Below, piece by piece: positions 36,603 through 46,133 of a stretch of DNA of 64,000 nucleotides; within the stretch, counting starts at the first letter, position 1; each line of letters starts with the position of its first letter. The position numbers were made by a program, and so were the translations under genes. The stretch is taken from the NCBI RefSeq assembly GCF_000378505.1, contig NZ_KB899991.1, forward strand, positions 244,824-308,823, given 5' to 3'. This stretch comes from Modicisalibacter luteus DSM 23508 (GTDB lineage Bacteria > Pseudomonadota > Gammaproteobacteria > Pseudomonadales > Halomonadaceae). The notes beneath the pieces are model-generated. The model did not search any database. It saw only the letters and a program-made list of their open reading frames with translations, and had not been told where the DNA came from.

Positions 36603-38171
36603 TTATGTAACGGGGGCTGGATTGAACAGTGCCAGATCGTTATGGATCCCCAGCCTTTCAACCGCCGCCTGTTCACGCCCACTGGCAATATCCAAGATAA
36701 GATGGAAAAGTTCCCACCCCATCGCTTCGATCGTGTCATCGCCGGAAGCGATGCGGCCGGCATCGAGGTCGATGAGGTCATGCCAGCGTCGGCTTAACGT
36801 TGTGTTCGTCCCGACCTTGATCACCGGGACCATGGACAATCCATAAGGGGTACCGCGCCCGGTCGTGAACACATGCATGTTCATGCCCGCCGCCAACTGC
36901 AACGTGCCGCAGATAAAGTCGCTGGCCGGAGTTGCGACAAAATTCAACCCTCGCTTCCTGATCCGCTCTCCAGGCCCAAGCACATCGATGATGGGACTTG
37001 TACCTGATTTGGCGATGGAGCCCAGCGCCTTTTCGATGACATTGCTCAACCCGCCGCTCTTGTTGCCCGGTGACGGGTTGGCACTTCTATCCGCCTGGCC
37101 CTGTGCCAGATACTCGTCATACCAGGCCATTTCTCGGATCAGTTTCTCCCCCACCTCCGCATCGATGACTCGTGGCGCCAGCAGATGGATTGCGTCGCGC
37201 ACCTCCGTCACCTCCGAAAACATGACTGTACCGCCGGCCCGCACGATCAGATCCGCTGCAAAACCGACGGCCGGGTTGGCCGTGACCCCCGAGAACGCAT
37301 CACTGCCACCGCATTGCGTGCCCACCACCAGTTCCGAGACGGGACAGGACTCGCGACGCCGCTGATCTAGCTTGGCGAGATGCTGCTCGGCCATGGCCAT
37401 GATACCGGCCATCATTTCCGAAAAGCCGACAAAACGCTCGTCTTGTAAACTGAGAATGTGACCGCTGGAGTCTGCCTTTTCATTCGCGCCGTAAATCTTG
37501 ACGGGCTGCTCTGATACCAACGTCGACGGCTGTAGCTTCTCGCACCCCAGGCCAACGACCATCACCTCCCCGCCGAAGTTGGGGTTGAGCGTGATATTTT
37601 TGAGGGTACGAATAGGAATGATTGCGGCAGGCGCATTGATGGCAACACCGCAGCCATAGGTATGCGTCAGCCCAACGACGTCATCGACATTAGGATACTT
37701 GGGTAACAATTCCGCCTTGATACGTTTGACGGCATGCTCAACGGTACCAGCGACGCATTGCACGCTTGTCGTGATTCCAAGCACGTTCCTTGTGCCCACA
37801 CTCCCATCGGCATTGCGATAGCCCTGAAAGGTATACTCTGCCAGCGGTTCTGCCGGCCCATATTCACGGGTAGCCACTTCAAGCTCTTGTAAAGAGGGTG
37901 GCTGGCGCAACGCGATATTCCGCTCATTGACGTGGCCACCCAATGGGATCGTCTCAGTCGCCGTACCGATGACTTCGTTATAACGAATGACCTCGGCTCC
38001 CGACGGGATATCTGACAAGGCAATTTTATGCCCTTGTGGAATATCTACGATAGCAACCAGACCGGCTTGTAGTTGCGTTCCGGCCGCCACCCCGCCTTGC
38101 CCGATGACGATGGCTACATTATCGCTGTCATGGACCTTGATTACCTTCTTGTTATCTGTGGACCGCGTCAT
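36603..38171 (-). CDS. garD: Galactarate dehydratase (UxaA family)
   Basis: A 522-residue enzyme, matching the 523 of E. coli GarD. An N-terminal SAF-type domain (about 10-95) is followed by the UxaA core with [47 protein letters not shown] and [18 protein letters not shown]. It dehydrates meso-galactarate to 5-keto-4-deoxy-glucarate using iron. AGAGGT precedes the ATG. Both possible next steps are encoded nearby: a GarL-like aldolase and a KDG-dehydratase-like enzyme. It forms an operon with the SDR. Confidence 0.88.
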   Translation of the reverse strand: MTRSTDNKKVIKVHDSDNVAIVIGQGGVAAGTQLQAGLVAIVDIPQGHKIALSDIPSGAEVIRYNEVIGTATETIPLGGHVNERNIALRQPPSLQELEVATREYGPAEPLAEYTFQGYRNADGSVGTRNVLGITTSVQCVAGTVEHAVKRIKAELLPKYPNVDDVVGLTHTYGCGVAINAPAAIIPIRTLKNITLNPNFGGEVMVVGLGCEKLQPSTLVSEQPVKIYGANEKADSSGHILSLQDERFVGFSEMMAGIMAMAEQHLAKLDQRRRESCPVSELVVGTQCGGSDAFSGVTANPAVGFAADLIVRAGGTVMFSEVTEVRDAIHLLAPRVIDAEVGEKLIREMAWYDEYLAQGQADRSANPSPGNKSGGLSNVIEKALGSIAKSGTSPIIDVLGPGERIRKRGLNFVATPASDFICGTLQLAAGMNMHVFTTGRGTPYGLSMVPVIKVGTNTTLSRRWHDLIDLDAGRIASGDDTIEAMGWELFHLILDIASGREQAAVERLGIHNDLALFNPAPVT

Positions 38172-38931
38172 TGTTCTACCTCTTGGATGGCCAACATAAA
38201 CCGTAGGCTTGTCCGTGATGTCTCCGAGCTACGGCTCGACAAAGGCAAAAATTTACGTGATTTGGAGCTTACGCTTGCAGTTGAGCTGAGTTGGCTGCCG
38301 CGTACTCAAGCGTAAGTGGCATCGGGCATAACCTAGGCCCGAGCGCCCTGCAGCTATCGCCTCAGCGCCTTGGAGCTCATGTACTATTGCAACATATCAT
38401 ATAACATGAGCTATTACAGAAACCGACGGCAGCAACCTCCTCCAGCGAGTCAAAGCCACTGACCTATGGCCTCATGGCCCGGTCAGGAACCGAGCACCCC
38501 GTCTCTCTGGAGTACAACCAGACGCACGACGAGCTTAGTCGCTACACCTCCCTCCCATCCGATGCATTAGCTGTGTTCGCTTGCCGGCTATTTGCATGTC
38601 TTTTGCAGTCCGTTCCCTGCTCTGGACCGGAAGTTGGCTGGGTCTGTCTTCTGCGCGGCTTGGCCTCCTGCGGCGAAAGACGAAAACACACGTAAATTTG
38701 TAATACTACTTTAGTAGCCAAGCCCCCTGCACTGGTTCATCTCGCTTGGAAGCATATCTTTGTTTTAAAAGAATAATATATGATTAGCCAACGATAGTGC
38801 AGTTTTACAACCTTGAAAATAGGTTTGACAACATTACAGGTTAATACCTAGTCTCCTAGGCAAATAAGCACTTCAGCCCACAACAAGACAAAAGCCGGTC
38901 ATTACCGGAAACACGAGAAGGAGTGTGCTTG
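38172..38931. other. 760-bp intergenic region between garD and the second island
   Basis: No convincing gene is present. Upstream of garD the DNA is GC-balanced; from about 38.7 kb it becomes AT-rich and holds palindrome CTACTTTAGTAG (38706-38717), a TTGACA-like box at 38824-38829 and AAGGAG just before the next start. It probably contains the divergent promoters of both islands. A 42-codon frame at 38187-38315 has no ribosome site and is not called. Confidence 0.4.
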
Positions 38932-39846
38932 ATGGCAATACAAGAGGCGTCTATGCGCGTCAAACAAGCCTTGCTGGGTGTATCGGGGGTACATGTTACT
39001 CCTTATCTCGCTGACGGTCGGATCAACAACGATTTGCTAGCGGAGGTCATTGATGACATCACCAACGCCGGTGTGCAAAACATCGTCACTGGCGGCAATA
39101 CCGGTGAGTTTTATGCTCTTACGCTCGGCGAAATCGAAAATATTTACAATGTTGCTGTCAATAGCGTGTCTGGCAGGACCACCGTAACGGCAGGCGTTGG
39201 TCGAAGTATCCATGAAGCGGTACATCTTACCCAAGCTGCCGAGAAGGCAGGCGTAGACGCCGTAATGGTACATCAGCCACCGGACCCCTTCGCTTCACCC
39301 CGCATGCTCTACCACTATATAGAAGAGATATCACGTAATACCGATCTGCCAGTAATCGCATATGCCCGCAATCCAGGGCTCACTCCAGAGCATTTCATCA
39401 AGTTGAGCGAAATCGACAATGTGGTGGCTGTTAAATACGCCGTGCCGGATCCACTACGCTTGGCCGAATGTATTCGTGCTACCAAAGGCTCCTCCCTACA
39501 ATGGATCTGCGGGCTCGCTGAGAGCTGGGCATTGCCGTTTTATGCCTATGGCGCACGGGGGTTCACATCTGGCCTTGTAAACATAAACGCACAACTGTCT
39601 ATGCGCTTTTATCAAGCTCTGGAACAAGCTAACTGGGAAGAAGCACGGCACTTAGTGGATCAAATCGCAGGCTTTGAAGAGATGCGTACTTTTGAGCAGA
39701 ACGGTACTAACGTGACTGTAGTAAAAGACGCGATGAGATTGAGCGGAAAGGATGTAGGCCCTGTAAGACCTCCCGGAGTCGACCGGTTAGACGACGGCAA
39801 CTTGCAGCGCCTACAACTAATTTTAGAACAATGGAAGAAGAAGTAA
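38932..39846 (+). CDS. DHDPS/KDG-dehydratase-family aldolase-dehydratase
   Basis: A 304-residue TIM-barrel lyase of the DHDPS/NAL family. The GNTGE loop is at 55-59, catalytic Y144 in VIAYARN and Schiff-base K168 in VVAVKYA. The C-terminal DVGPVRPPGVDRL is reminiscent of 5-keto-4-deoxy-glucarate dehydratases, which give 2-oxoglutarate semialdehyde. With garD upstream and a semialdehyde dehydrogenase at 46134, that reaction fits, though other DHDPS subfamilies are possible. AAGGAG at 38917-38922 fits ATG 38932 best. Confidence 0.82.
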   Translation: MAIQEASMRVKQALLGVSGVHVTPYLADGRINNDLLAEVIDDITNAGVQNIVTGGNTGEFYALTLGEIENIYNVAVNSVSGRTTVTAGVGRSIHEAVHLTQAAEKAGVDAVMVHQPPDPFASPRMLYHYIEEISRNTDLPVIAYARNPGLTPEHFIKLSEIDNVVAVKYAVPDPLRLAECIRATKGSSLQWICGLAESWALPFYAYGARGFTSGLVNINAQLSMRFYQALEQANWEEARHLVDQIAGFEEMRTFEQNGTNVTVVKDAMRLSGKDVGPVRPPGVDRLDDGNLQRLQLILEQWKKK

Positions 39847-39891
39847 TCTGCAACATATAAGCAGCTTGTCAATAAGAAAACTGGAGTCAAC

Positions 39892-40857
39892 ATGCCAATC
39901 ACAAAATTAAAGAAGAGTATGGTTGCTGCCTTGGGCGCCATGACCTTGGCGTCTAGCGTAGCAGCGGCAGACTTTCCTATGCGAGACATCCGGCTAATCG
40001 TACCGTGGCCTGCGGGAGGCGGCACCGATGCGATAGCGCGAAAAATCAGCAATCTCGCCGAAGAACAATTACCTGTTTCGATTTATGCCGAAAATATTTC
40101 TGGGGCGGTTAGCGCAACTGGGCTGATGCAAGTGATACAGTCTCGCCCAGACGGACATACATTAGGCGTCTTAACCTATGACAGCGTAATTACAGTTCCG
40201 CGTAGTGAGCTAGTGCCTGGTTATGATCTCGACAAGCTGTCATTTATCGCCCGTATTACTCAGGAGTCTGACGCTCTTGTCGTGTCGTCACGCTCAGGCT
40301 TCACGAGTTTCGAAGAACTTATCAATGCCGCAAAGGAGAATCCCGGCGAGGTGCGCATCGGGGTAATGCCCGAGGGTTCGGGTCCCTACCTTGCGGCCCT
40401 GCGTATTGAGAAGGCTACCGGGGCGGACTTCAACATTATCACCTACCCCGGCGCCGCTGCCGAAGAGGCAGAAGCCATGCTTTCGGGAGAAATAGATGGT
40501 GCTATTGCCAGTTTGGGAGATTTTGCAGGGCTGATCGAGTCGGGTGATGTCCGAGGCGTAGCCGAACTCTCATCCGAGCAGAACCCCTCTTACCCAGATG
40601 TGCCCCCGATTAGCGAGCTGGGGCATGAGCTGGAATCGGGCAGCTTTGTCGTACTTGCTACTCCTGAGGGTACGCCTGACGATTCCATACAGATTCTGGA
40701 AAATGTCTATAAGCAAGCCTTCGAAAGCGAAGAGTTCCAGAAGTGGGTGGCTCAGGTTGGCGTAACACCAAGCTGGTTGGGAGCTTCTGAAGTCGAAGGC
40801 TGGCTGAGCGAGCGGCAATCTGAAACCTATTCGCTGATGGACGAGCTCGGACTTTAA
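39892..40857 (+). CDS. Tripartite tricarboxylate transporter substrate-binding protein (TctC family)
   Basis: A 321-residue binding protein with a signal peptide (1 to about 26, ending AAA before DFP), the IRLIVPWPAGGGTDAIARK motif and GVMPEGSGPYLAALRIEKA. It is the first gene of an AT-richer tctC-tctB-tctA set and is distinct in sequence from the 10589 copy. It likely delivers a carboxylate to the adjacent permease. A perfect hairpin follows its stop. Confidence 0.9.
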   Translation: MPITKLKKSMVAALGAMTLASSVAAADFPMRDIRLIVPWPAGGGTDAIARKISNLAEEQLPVSIYAENISGAVSATGLMQVIQSRPDGHTLGVLTYDSVITVPRSELVPGYDLDKLSFIARITQESDALVVSSRSGFTSFEELINAAKENPGEVRIGVMPEGSGPYLAALRIEKATGADFNIITYPGAAAEEAEAMLSGEIDGAIASLGDFAGLIESGDVRGVAELSSEQNPSYPDVPPISELGHELESGSFVVLATPEGTPDDSIQILENVYKQAFESEEFQKWVAQVGVTPSWLGASEVEGWLSERQSETYSLMDELGL

Positions 40858-40877
40858 GTTCGAGTGGCATACCCATC

Positions 40878-40900
40878 ACCCCAGGGGTGTCCCCTGGGGT
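40878..40900 (+). terminator. Intercistronic hairpin between tctC and tctB (second island)
   Basis: A perfect 10-bp stem ACCCCAGGGG / CCCCTGGGGT (40878-40887 with 40891-40900), loop TGT, no U-tract. It is at the same position as the unrelated hairpin in the first Tct operon. Confidence 0.8.
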
Positions 40901-40918
40901 ACGGCCGAGGATAAGGTC

Positions 40919-41410
40919 ATGTCATTCATACCTATAACCAAATCAAAGAGGCTTGTCTTCCCTCTTTTCCTATTGGCGTTCTGCCTCCTTTATTTTATTT
41001 CTTCCATATCTTTAGGTGTACCCTTGGAAGATGGACGCTTAACGCCTGCCTTTTTCCCTCTTACCCTGGGAGTAATTTCGACTGCCTTTGCTGTCATTTT
41101 TCTGGTTCGCACGATACGTAAAACTCACAATGAGGAAGGAAGTGAGCCCCCCCAGAGAGAGCTGGCAGAAAAGAACATAGAAAGGCTGCGTCCTTTTTTC
41201 GTCATAGGTGCTACCACTATATACATTATTCTTTTTCCTGCCGTTGGCTACTTCTTGTCTTCACTATTTTACGTGTTCTCGATTATCGTCATCTTTTCCG
41301 ACTTTAAAAAAATATTCACTAAGTCAACTTTAACAACAGCCGTGGTGATTTTAGGGTACCTTCTATTCGAGCAGGTTTTCCGCGTTCGGCTACCGGCGTT
41401 GTGGGGATGA
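40919..41410 (+). CDS. Tripartite tricarboxylate transporter small permease (TctB family)
   Basis: A 163-residue membrane protein with four hydrophobic segments, a long charged loop (about 68-88), and the RLTPAFFPLTLGVI signature of TctB. AT-rich codon use. GAGG about 8 nt upstream of ATG 40919. It is followed by TctA after 3 bp. Confidence 0.85.
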   Translation: MSFIPITKSKRLVFPLFLLAFCLLYFISSISLGVPLEDGRLTPAFFPLTLGVISTAFAVIFLVRTIRKTHNEEGSEPPQRELAEKNIERLRPFFVIGATTIYIILFPAVGYFLSSLFYVFSIIVIFSDFKKIFTKSTLTTAVVILGYLLFEQVFRVRLPALWG

Positions 41411-41413
41411 TCC

Positions 41414-42946
41414 ATGGACTTCATATTACTTGTTATTAGTAGCTTTGAGCTGTTACTCAACCCGGTTACACTCACTTATGTAGTCTTAGGGTTTCTGATA
41501 GGGACCATATTTGCTGCTATTCCAGGCCTCACAGCCACACTGGCCTTGGCGTTGCTGCTTCCACTGACTTACAGCTTGAATGTCACTACGGCCCTCATGG
41601 CATGTGCCAGTATCTATATGGCAGGGATGTGTGGTGGGAGCATTACCGCGACGACAATTAACATACCGGGTGCCCCTTCTTCCATGATGACAGCACTCGA
41701 AGGCTATCCAATGCAGCAACGCGGACAAGGGGCCTTGGCTCTTGGTCATGCCTCGCTTGGCTCGATGCTGGGTGGCGGCTTGGGCGCCATCCTGCTAATC
41801 ATCCTTGCTCCCTTCATTGCAAAGGCATCGTTGTTGGTCCAGACACCCGGAAAGTTCTCCTTGATTGCTTTTGCGTTGATCGTAGTGGTAGCTGCGCAAC
41901 GTGGAAAAATCGTCAAGGCAGCTATTGCCGCCTGCCTTGGGCTTATGTTGGCTACCATTGGTTTGGATTCCATGGTTCCCATCGCCCGTTTAACCTTTGG
42001 GGTCCCTGCGCTTACGGCTGGCATCGACCTTATGCCAGTTATCATTGGTACTTTTGCCATCAGCGAACTATTGATACAGGCTGGCTCAATAGCCGAGCAT
42101 CGGAGAATGTCTAAAGAAATTCTCAAGGCACAGCCCATTAAACGGCGGGATTTTATCCCACCTCTGTCTTCTGTTCGTGAAATTGGGTTATGGTGCTACC
42201 TAAAATCTTCAGTTATAGGTTACCTTGTGGGCACGCTGCCTGGCGCCGGCGGATCAATGGGCAGCTTTCTCGCCTATGTCGAGGCTGTACGAACCTCAAA
42301 AAACCCAGAAAGCTTCGGCAAAGGTAATCCTAAAGGCATCGCTGCAGCAGAAAGCGCCAATAATGCGGTTTGTGGTGGCGCGTTGGTTCCCATGCTGACA
42401 TTTGGAATCCCTGGCGATCCGATCACCGCTATCGTGCTGGGCGTGCTAGTTATTAACGGCATCCAGCCAGGCCCCCAATTACTGGCCGATCAAGCAGGAT
42501 TGGTTGCTCCCATGCTTGCCTCTCTGCTCTTTAGTGCTGTGATCCTCATTCCCCTCACCTTGTTCTTGTTGGGGCCATATTTCATTAAGATTGTCTCTAT
42601 ACGTAAAGATGTTCTTTACGGCTCTATCGCCCTTCTCGCTGTTGTTGGCAGCTACGTAGCAACCTATTCAGTCTTCCAGATGTATTTAGCGATGGTATTG
42701 GGTATCTTGGCCTATTTTCTTAGAAAAAACGGCTTCCCTGTTATTACGCTATTGCTAGGCTTCATTCTCGGGCCTAATCTAGAAGACTTTTTGAGACGTT
42801 CCCTGGCGCTCTCGAATGGCAACCCGCTAACTTTTATAACGAGCCTCGACAGCCTATTCTTTATCATGCTGACGCTATTTTTTGTTTACTTCCTCGCCAT
42901 CAGGAAGCCTTTAGAAAATCCTGCGACTCCTATTAAATCCAGTTGA
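41414..42946 (+). CDS. Tripartite tricarboxylate transporter large permease (TctA family)
   Basis: A 510-residue permease with about 12 hydrophobic segments. Signatures are INIPGAPSSMMTALEGYPM and GTLPGAGGSMGSFLAYVEA followed by AAAESANNAVCGGALVPML. The three bp gap from tctB implies coupling. AT-rich third positions contrast with the GC-rich copy at 12113, arguing for a separate origin rather than local duplication. Confidence 0.92.
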   Translation: MDFILLVISSFELLLNPVTLTYVVLGFLIGTIFAAIPGLTATLALALLLPLTYSLNVTTALMACASIYMAGMCGGSITATTINIPGAPSSMMTALEGYPMQQRGQGALALGHASLGSMLGGGLGAILLIILAPFIAKASLLVQTPGKFSLIAFALIVVVAAQRGKIVKAAIAACLGLMLATIGLDSMVPIARLTFGVPALTAGIDLMPVIIGTFAISELLIQAGSIAEHRRMSKEILKAQPIKRRDFIPPLSSVREIGLWCYLKSSVIGYLVGTLPGAGGSMGSFLAYVEAVRTSKNPESFGKGNPKGIAAAESANNAVCGGALVPMLTFGIPGDPITAIVLGVLVINGIQPGPQLLADQAGLVAPMLASLLFSAVILIPLTLFLLGPYFIKIVSIRKDVLYGSIALLAVVGSYVATYSVFQMYLAMVLGILAYFLRKNGFPVITLLLGFILGPNLEDFLRRSLALSNGNPLTFITSLDSLFFIMLTLFFVYFLAIRKPLENPATPIKSS

Positions 42947-42961
42947 AAAAGTTGAGTGATT

Positions 42962-43678
42962 ATGAAATCTTTCTTGGAGGCCTCACCGAAGCGGGAAAAG
43001 CTTGCAGACCAACTTTATGGCATGCTAGCGCAAGCTATCATTGACGGTAATTATAAAAAAGGCGAGAAACTGCCTTCAGAAAATAAAATTTGTGAAATGT
43101 ATTCTGTTTCGCGGCCTGTGGTAAGGGAGGCGCTAATGCGCCTCCAGGCAGATGGGATCGTCGTTTCTCGCCAAGGGTCGGGTACGTATATTCAGCACAC
43201 CCCGCCAGCAGGGCTTACGCAGTATGCAGATGCTGCCGATATTTCCGTCCTCCTTAAAAGCTATGAGGTACGTATCGCTTTGGAGTGTGAGGCTAGTTCT
43301 TTAGCGGCCATGCGGCGTAGTGAAAAACAGCTGATACAGCTCTATCAGGCCTTAACCAAGATGGAAGAGGATGTTCTACAAGGACGCATCGCTACGGTAT
43401 CAGACTTCCAGTTTCATATGGTTATTGCCCAATCCACGGGCAATGACATGTTTCCTGAAATTCTCCAGTCCATACACATTAGCGTCGAAAAAGCTATGAC
43501 CATGGCTTTAAGCATTACAAGAAGTGCCAGCCAAGAAAGAATACAGAAAGTATTGAACGAACATCGTGTTATCTATGATGCTATCAAGCAAGGAGATCCA
43601 GAGGGGGCCCGGTTAGCCATGCGTTATCATATCAGCCGTGTCCGTCAGCGGGTCACTGATAACTTAAGTGATGCATGA
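42962..43678 (+). CDS. FadR/GntR-family regulator with FCD domain (second island)
   Basis: A 238-residue regulator. The winged HTH (about 10-85) includes LPSENKICEMYSVSRPVVREA and GIVVSRQGSGTYI; the FCD helical domain includes DFQFHMVIAQSTGN and EHRVIYDAI. Third-position AT bias matches its neighbours. It lies immediately after tctA and before the second ThDP enzyme, so it likely governs this island. The start ATG 42962 is chosen over GTG 42956; no strong ribosome site is visible. Confidence 0.85.
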   Translation: MKSFLEASPKREKLADQLYGMLAQAIIDGNYKKGEKLPSENKICEMYSVSRPVVREALMRLQADGIVVSRQGSGTYIQHTPPAGLTQYADAADISVLLKSYEVRIALECEASSLAAMRRSEKQLIQLYQALTKMEEDVLQGRIATVSDFQFHMVIAQSTGNDMFPEILQSIHISVEKAMTMALSITRSASQERIQKVLNEHRVIYDAIKQGDPEGARLAMRYHISRVRQRVTDNLSDA

Positions 43679-43863
43679 ACCACGCTGGGACTTACAAGTA
43701 TTTTTTATATATATTAGTTGGCTTTTTATTAGCGTCTGACTGAGGCTTTTTCGGCTATGGCCTTGCCATCCAGGCCATGAGCTTGGGCGCAATGCGAATG
43801 AATTAGCTCAAAGAGCCAAGATTTCCAGTTGTATAAAAGATCATAAATATCAGGAGAACTCGC

Positions 43864-45564
43864 ATGCTTCAGGCCAATAGCTTCCGCTCCCGCAGCGGTG
43901 GGCAAGCTCTAGTCGACCAGCTGCTCATTCATGGCGCGGACTGCGCATATTGTGTACCAGGCGAAAGCTACCTTGAAGTACTGGACGCACTGTATAACGT
44001 ACGCGACCGTTTTACGCTTTATAACGCCCGCCATGAGGCCGGGGCAGCTAACATGGCTGAAGCCTATGGCAAGCTAACCGGTAAACCAGGCATCTGTCTG
44101 GTGACCCGGGGCCCTGGAGCGTGCCATGCGTCCATTGGGGTTCACATCGCCTACCAAGATTCAACTCCCATGATCTTGCTGATCGGTCAGGTTGACCGTC
44201 CCTCGATGGATCGCGAGGCTTTTCAGGAAATTGATTACCGCCAAATGTTCGGCGGCATAGCAAAATGGGTCGCTCAGATCAATGATGCTACGCGGGTGCC
44301 AGAATATATGGCCCGCGCTTTTCGTATTGCCACGTCGGGCCGCCCCGGACCTGTTGTTCTAGCCCTTCCTGAAGATATGCTGACCGACATCGTGGAGGTT
44401 ACGGATGCTCCCCCCTATACATCGACTGCTCCGGATGCTTCCCTGGCTGCCATTGAAGATGTTCGGTCTCTTTTGACAACTGCTCAGCGTCCGTTAATGC
44501 TCGTGGGGGGGAGCGGATGGAGTGACGAAGCGTGCAGGGACATTACCCGTTTCGCTGAAGCGAACGGTGTGCCAGTAGCTTGCTCGTTTCGTCGGCAGGA
44601 TATCGTTGACAACCACTCAAAGGTTTATGTCGGCGATTTTGGCACTGCCGGCCCGCCACAACTCGTCAGGCGTATTAAGGAAGCAGACGTGCTTTTGGTT
44701 GTAGGGGCTCGCCTCGGGGAAATGACTACCAAGACTTATACGACTCTATGTTCGCCTGCGCCGCAACAACGCCTGATCCATATCCATGCCGATGCTAATG
44801 AAATAGGCCGTGTTTACAGCCCTGAACTCGGGCTTGCGATTGCTCCTGAGAGCTTTGCTCGCGCTGTAGCCGATTGCCGATGGGTGGATACACACCGCTG
44901 GCAGGAGTGGCTAAATGCAGCACGTCAGGACTACCTTGACGACACCAAAGCACCTGCCTATGCAGGCGAACTTGATATGGCTCAAGCGCTAATCAACGTT
45001 CAGGAAATTCTGCCGGAAGACGTCATCGTCACCCTAGATGCCGGCAACCATACTGGTTGGGGACAGCGATTCTTGCGCTATGGGCGCCCCGGCAGGCAGA
45101 TCGGCTCGACCTGCGGTGCGATGGGCTATTCCGTACCCGCGGCCGTTGCTGCTTCGCTACGCTTCCCCGAAAAGGTCGTTCTCTCTTTTGTTGGCGATGG
45201 CGGCTTCATGATGAGCGGGCAGGAAATTGCCACCGCCGTACAACATGGCGGCAAACCGATTATTCTGCTCTTCAACAACGGTTCTTACGGCACCATCCGT
45301 ATGCACCAAGAACGCGAACATCCCGAGCGCGTGGTAGGCACCGACCTTGTAAATCCTAATTTTGTCAGTATGGCAATATCGCTTGGCTTATATGCAGAAA
45401 CCATTAATCAAACTCAGGATTTCAAACCGGCACTAGAGCGCGCCATCGCCGCTAACCGCCCCGCTCTGCTCGAAATCAAAACAGACCCTGAGCTAATCTC
45501 AACCCGCACAACCATTGACGCTCTGCGCCATGCTGCGCATAGGCGCCGTAAAGCGTTAGGTTAA
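43864..45564 (+). CDS. ThDP-dependent enzyme, acetolactate-synthase-like (copy 2)
   Basis: A 566-residue paralogue of the protein at 32641. E58 and the ThDP motif starting at G444 occupy identical residue numbers in the two copies, and most motif blocks (CVPGESYLE, LYNARHEAGAANMAEAYGKL, TRGPGACHA) are identical. By eye the copies agree over roughly three quarters of positions, while codon use is more AT-rich here. CAGGAGAA precedes ATG 43864. A NIPSNAP-family gene follows 38 bp later. Function is unknown; the duplication in two catabolic islands suggests a shared chemical step. Confidence 0.85.
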   Translation: MLQANSFRSRSGGQALVDQLLIHGADCAYCVPGESYLEVLDALYNVRDRFTLYNARHEAGAANMAEAYGKLTGKPGICLVTRGPGACHASIGVHIAYQDSTPMILLIGQVDRPSMDREAFQEIDYRQMFGGIAKWVAQINDATRVPEYMARAFRIATSGRPGPVVLALPEDMLTDIVEVTDAPPYTSTAPDASLAAIEDVRSLLTTAQRPLMLVGGSGWSDEACRDITRFAEANGVPVACSFRRQDIVDNHSKVYVGDFGTAGPPQLVRRIKEADVLLVVGARLGEMTTKTYTTLCSPAPQQRLIHIHADANEIGRVYSPELGLAIAPESFARAVADCRWVDTHRWQEWLNAARQDYLDDTKAPAYAGELDMAQALINVQEILPEDVIVTLDAGNHTGWGQRFLRYGRPGRQIGSTCGAMGYSVPAAVAASLRFPEKVVLSFVGDGGFMMSGQEIATAVQHGGKPIILLFNNGSYGTIRMHQEREHPERVVGTDLVNPNFVSMAISLGLYAETINQTQDFKPALERAIAANRPALLEIKTDPELISTRTTIDALRHAAHRRRKALG

Positions 45565-45602
45565 TTGACTGTTTTCAGCCGCAACTAAAATAAGGAAAAG
45601 CC

Positions 45603-45920
45603 ATGATCGTCGATCTTCGCACCTACACCATGTTTCCTGGCCGCCTCAATACCTTTCTGGACCTTTATGAGCGTGAGGGCCTGCCAATACAGAAAAAGCA
45701 CTTGGGAGAGCCGCTGGGCTATTTCGTAACTGAGACAGGAACCCTGAACCAGGTGGTGCATATGTGGGGGTATGAAAGCGCTGCGGATCGGGAGCGTCGA
45801 CGCCAAGCGATGGAGAGCGATCCTGACTGGATTGCTTATCGCCGTAAAAGCGCAGAAGCTGGCAATGTCCAGCACCAAACCAATAAGTTGCTGCGATCGA
45901 CAAGCTTTTCTCCGCTTTGA
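45603..45920 (+). CDS. NIPSNAP-family protein
   Basis: A 105-residue ferredoxin-like fold protein with the characteristic start VDLRTYTMFPGRLNTFLDLY and the later WGYESAADRERRRQAME. Function of bacterial NIPSNAPs is not established, though they often follow catabolic enzyme genes and may be small-molecule binding or catalytic. AAGGAAAAGCC precedes ATG 45603. It is probably co-transcribed with the ThDP enzyme. Confidence 0.85.
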   Translation: MIVDLRTYTMFPGRLNTFLDLYEREGLPIQKKHLGEPLGYFVTETGTLNQVVHMWGYESAADRERRRQAMESDPDWIAYRRKSAEAGNVQHQTNKLLRSTSFSPL

Positions 45921-46133
45921 CATTAACCAGGCCAAGCAGCCTGGGTAGAACATAGTGGGCTACTCGTGAACAAGGTTGGCTCTAGGCGCTTCGAATGCGA
46001 AGCGCCTAGGCCCCACAACTGTACGTCACGCTGTAATGCTTTTACCTCAACCCCCTTGTTAATCAAGCTAGCTTCCAAGAGTAAGTCTGGTAACGCTAGC
46101 TGGCGCTCAACTACAAACATATAAGAGGTAACC

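Noticed and set aside
38187-38315. 42-codon rightward frame upstream of garD
   Set aside because: No ribosome site, no known domain, and it overlaps the expected garD promoter.
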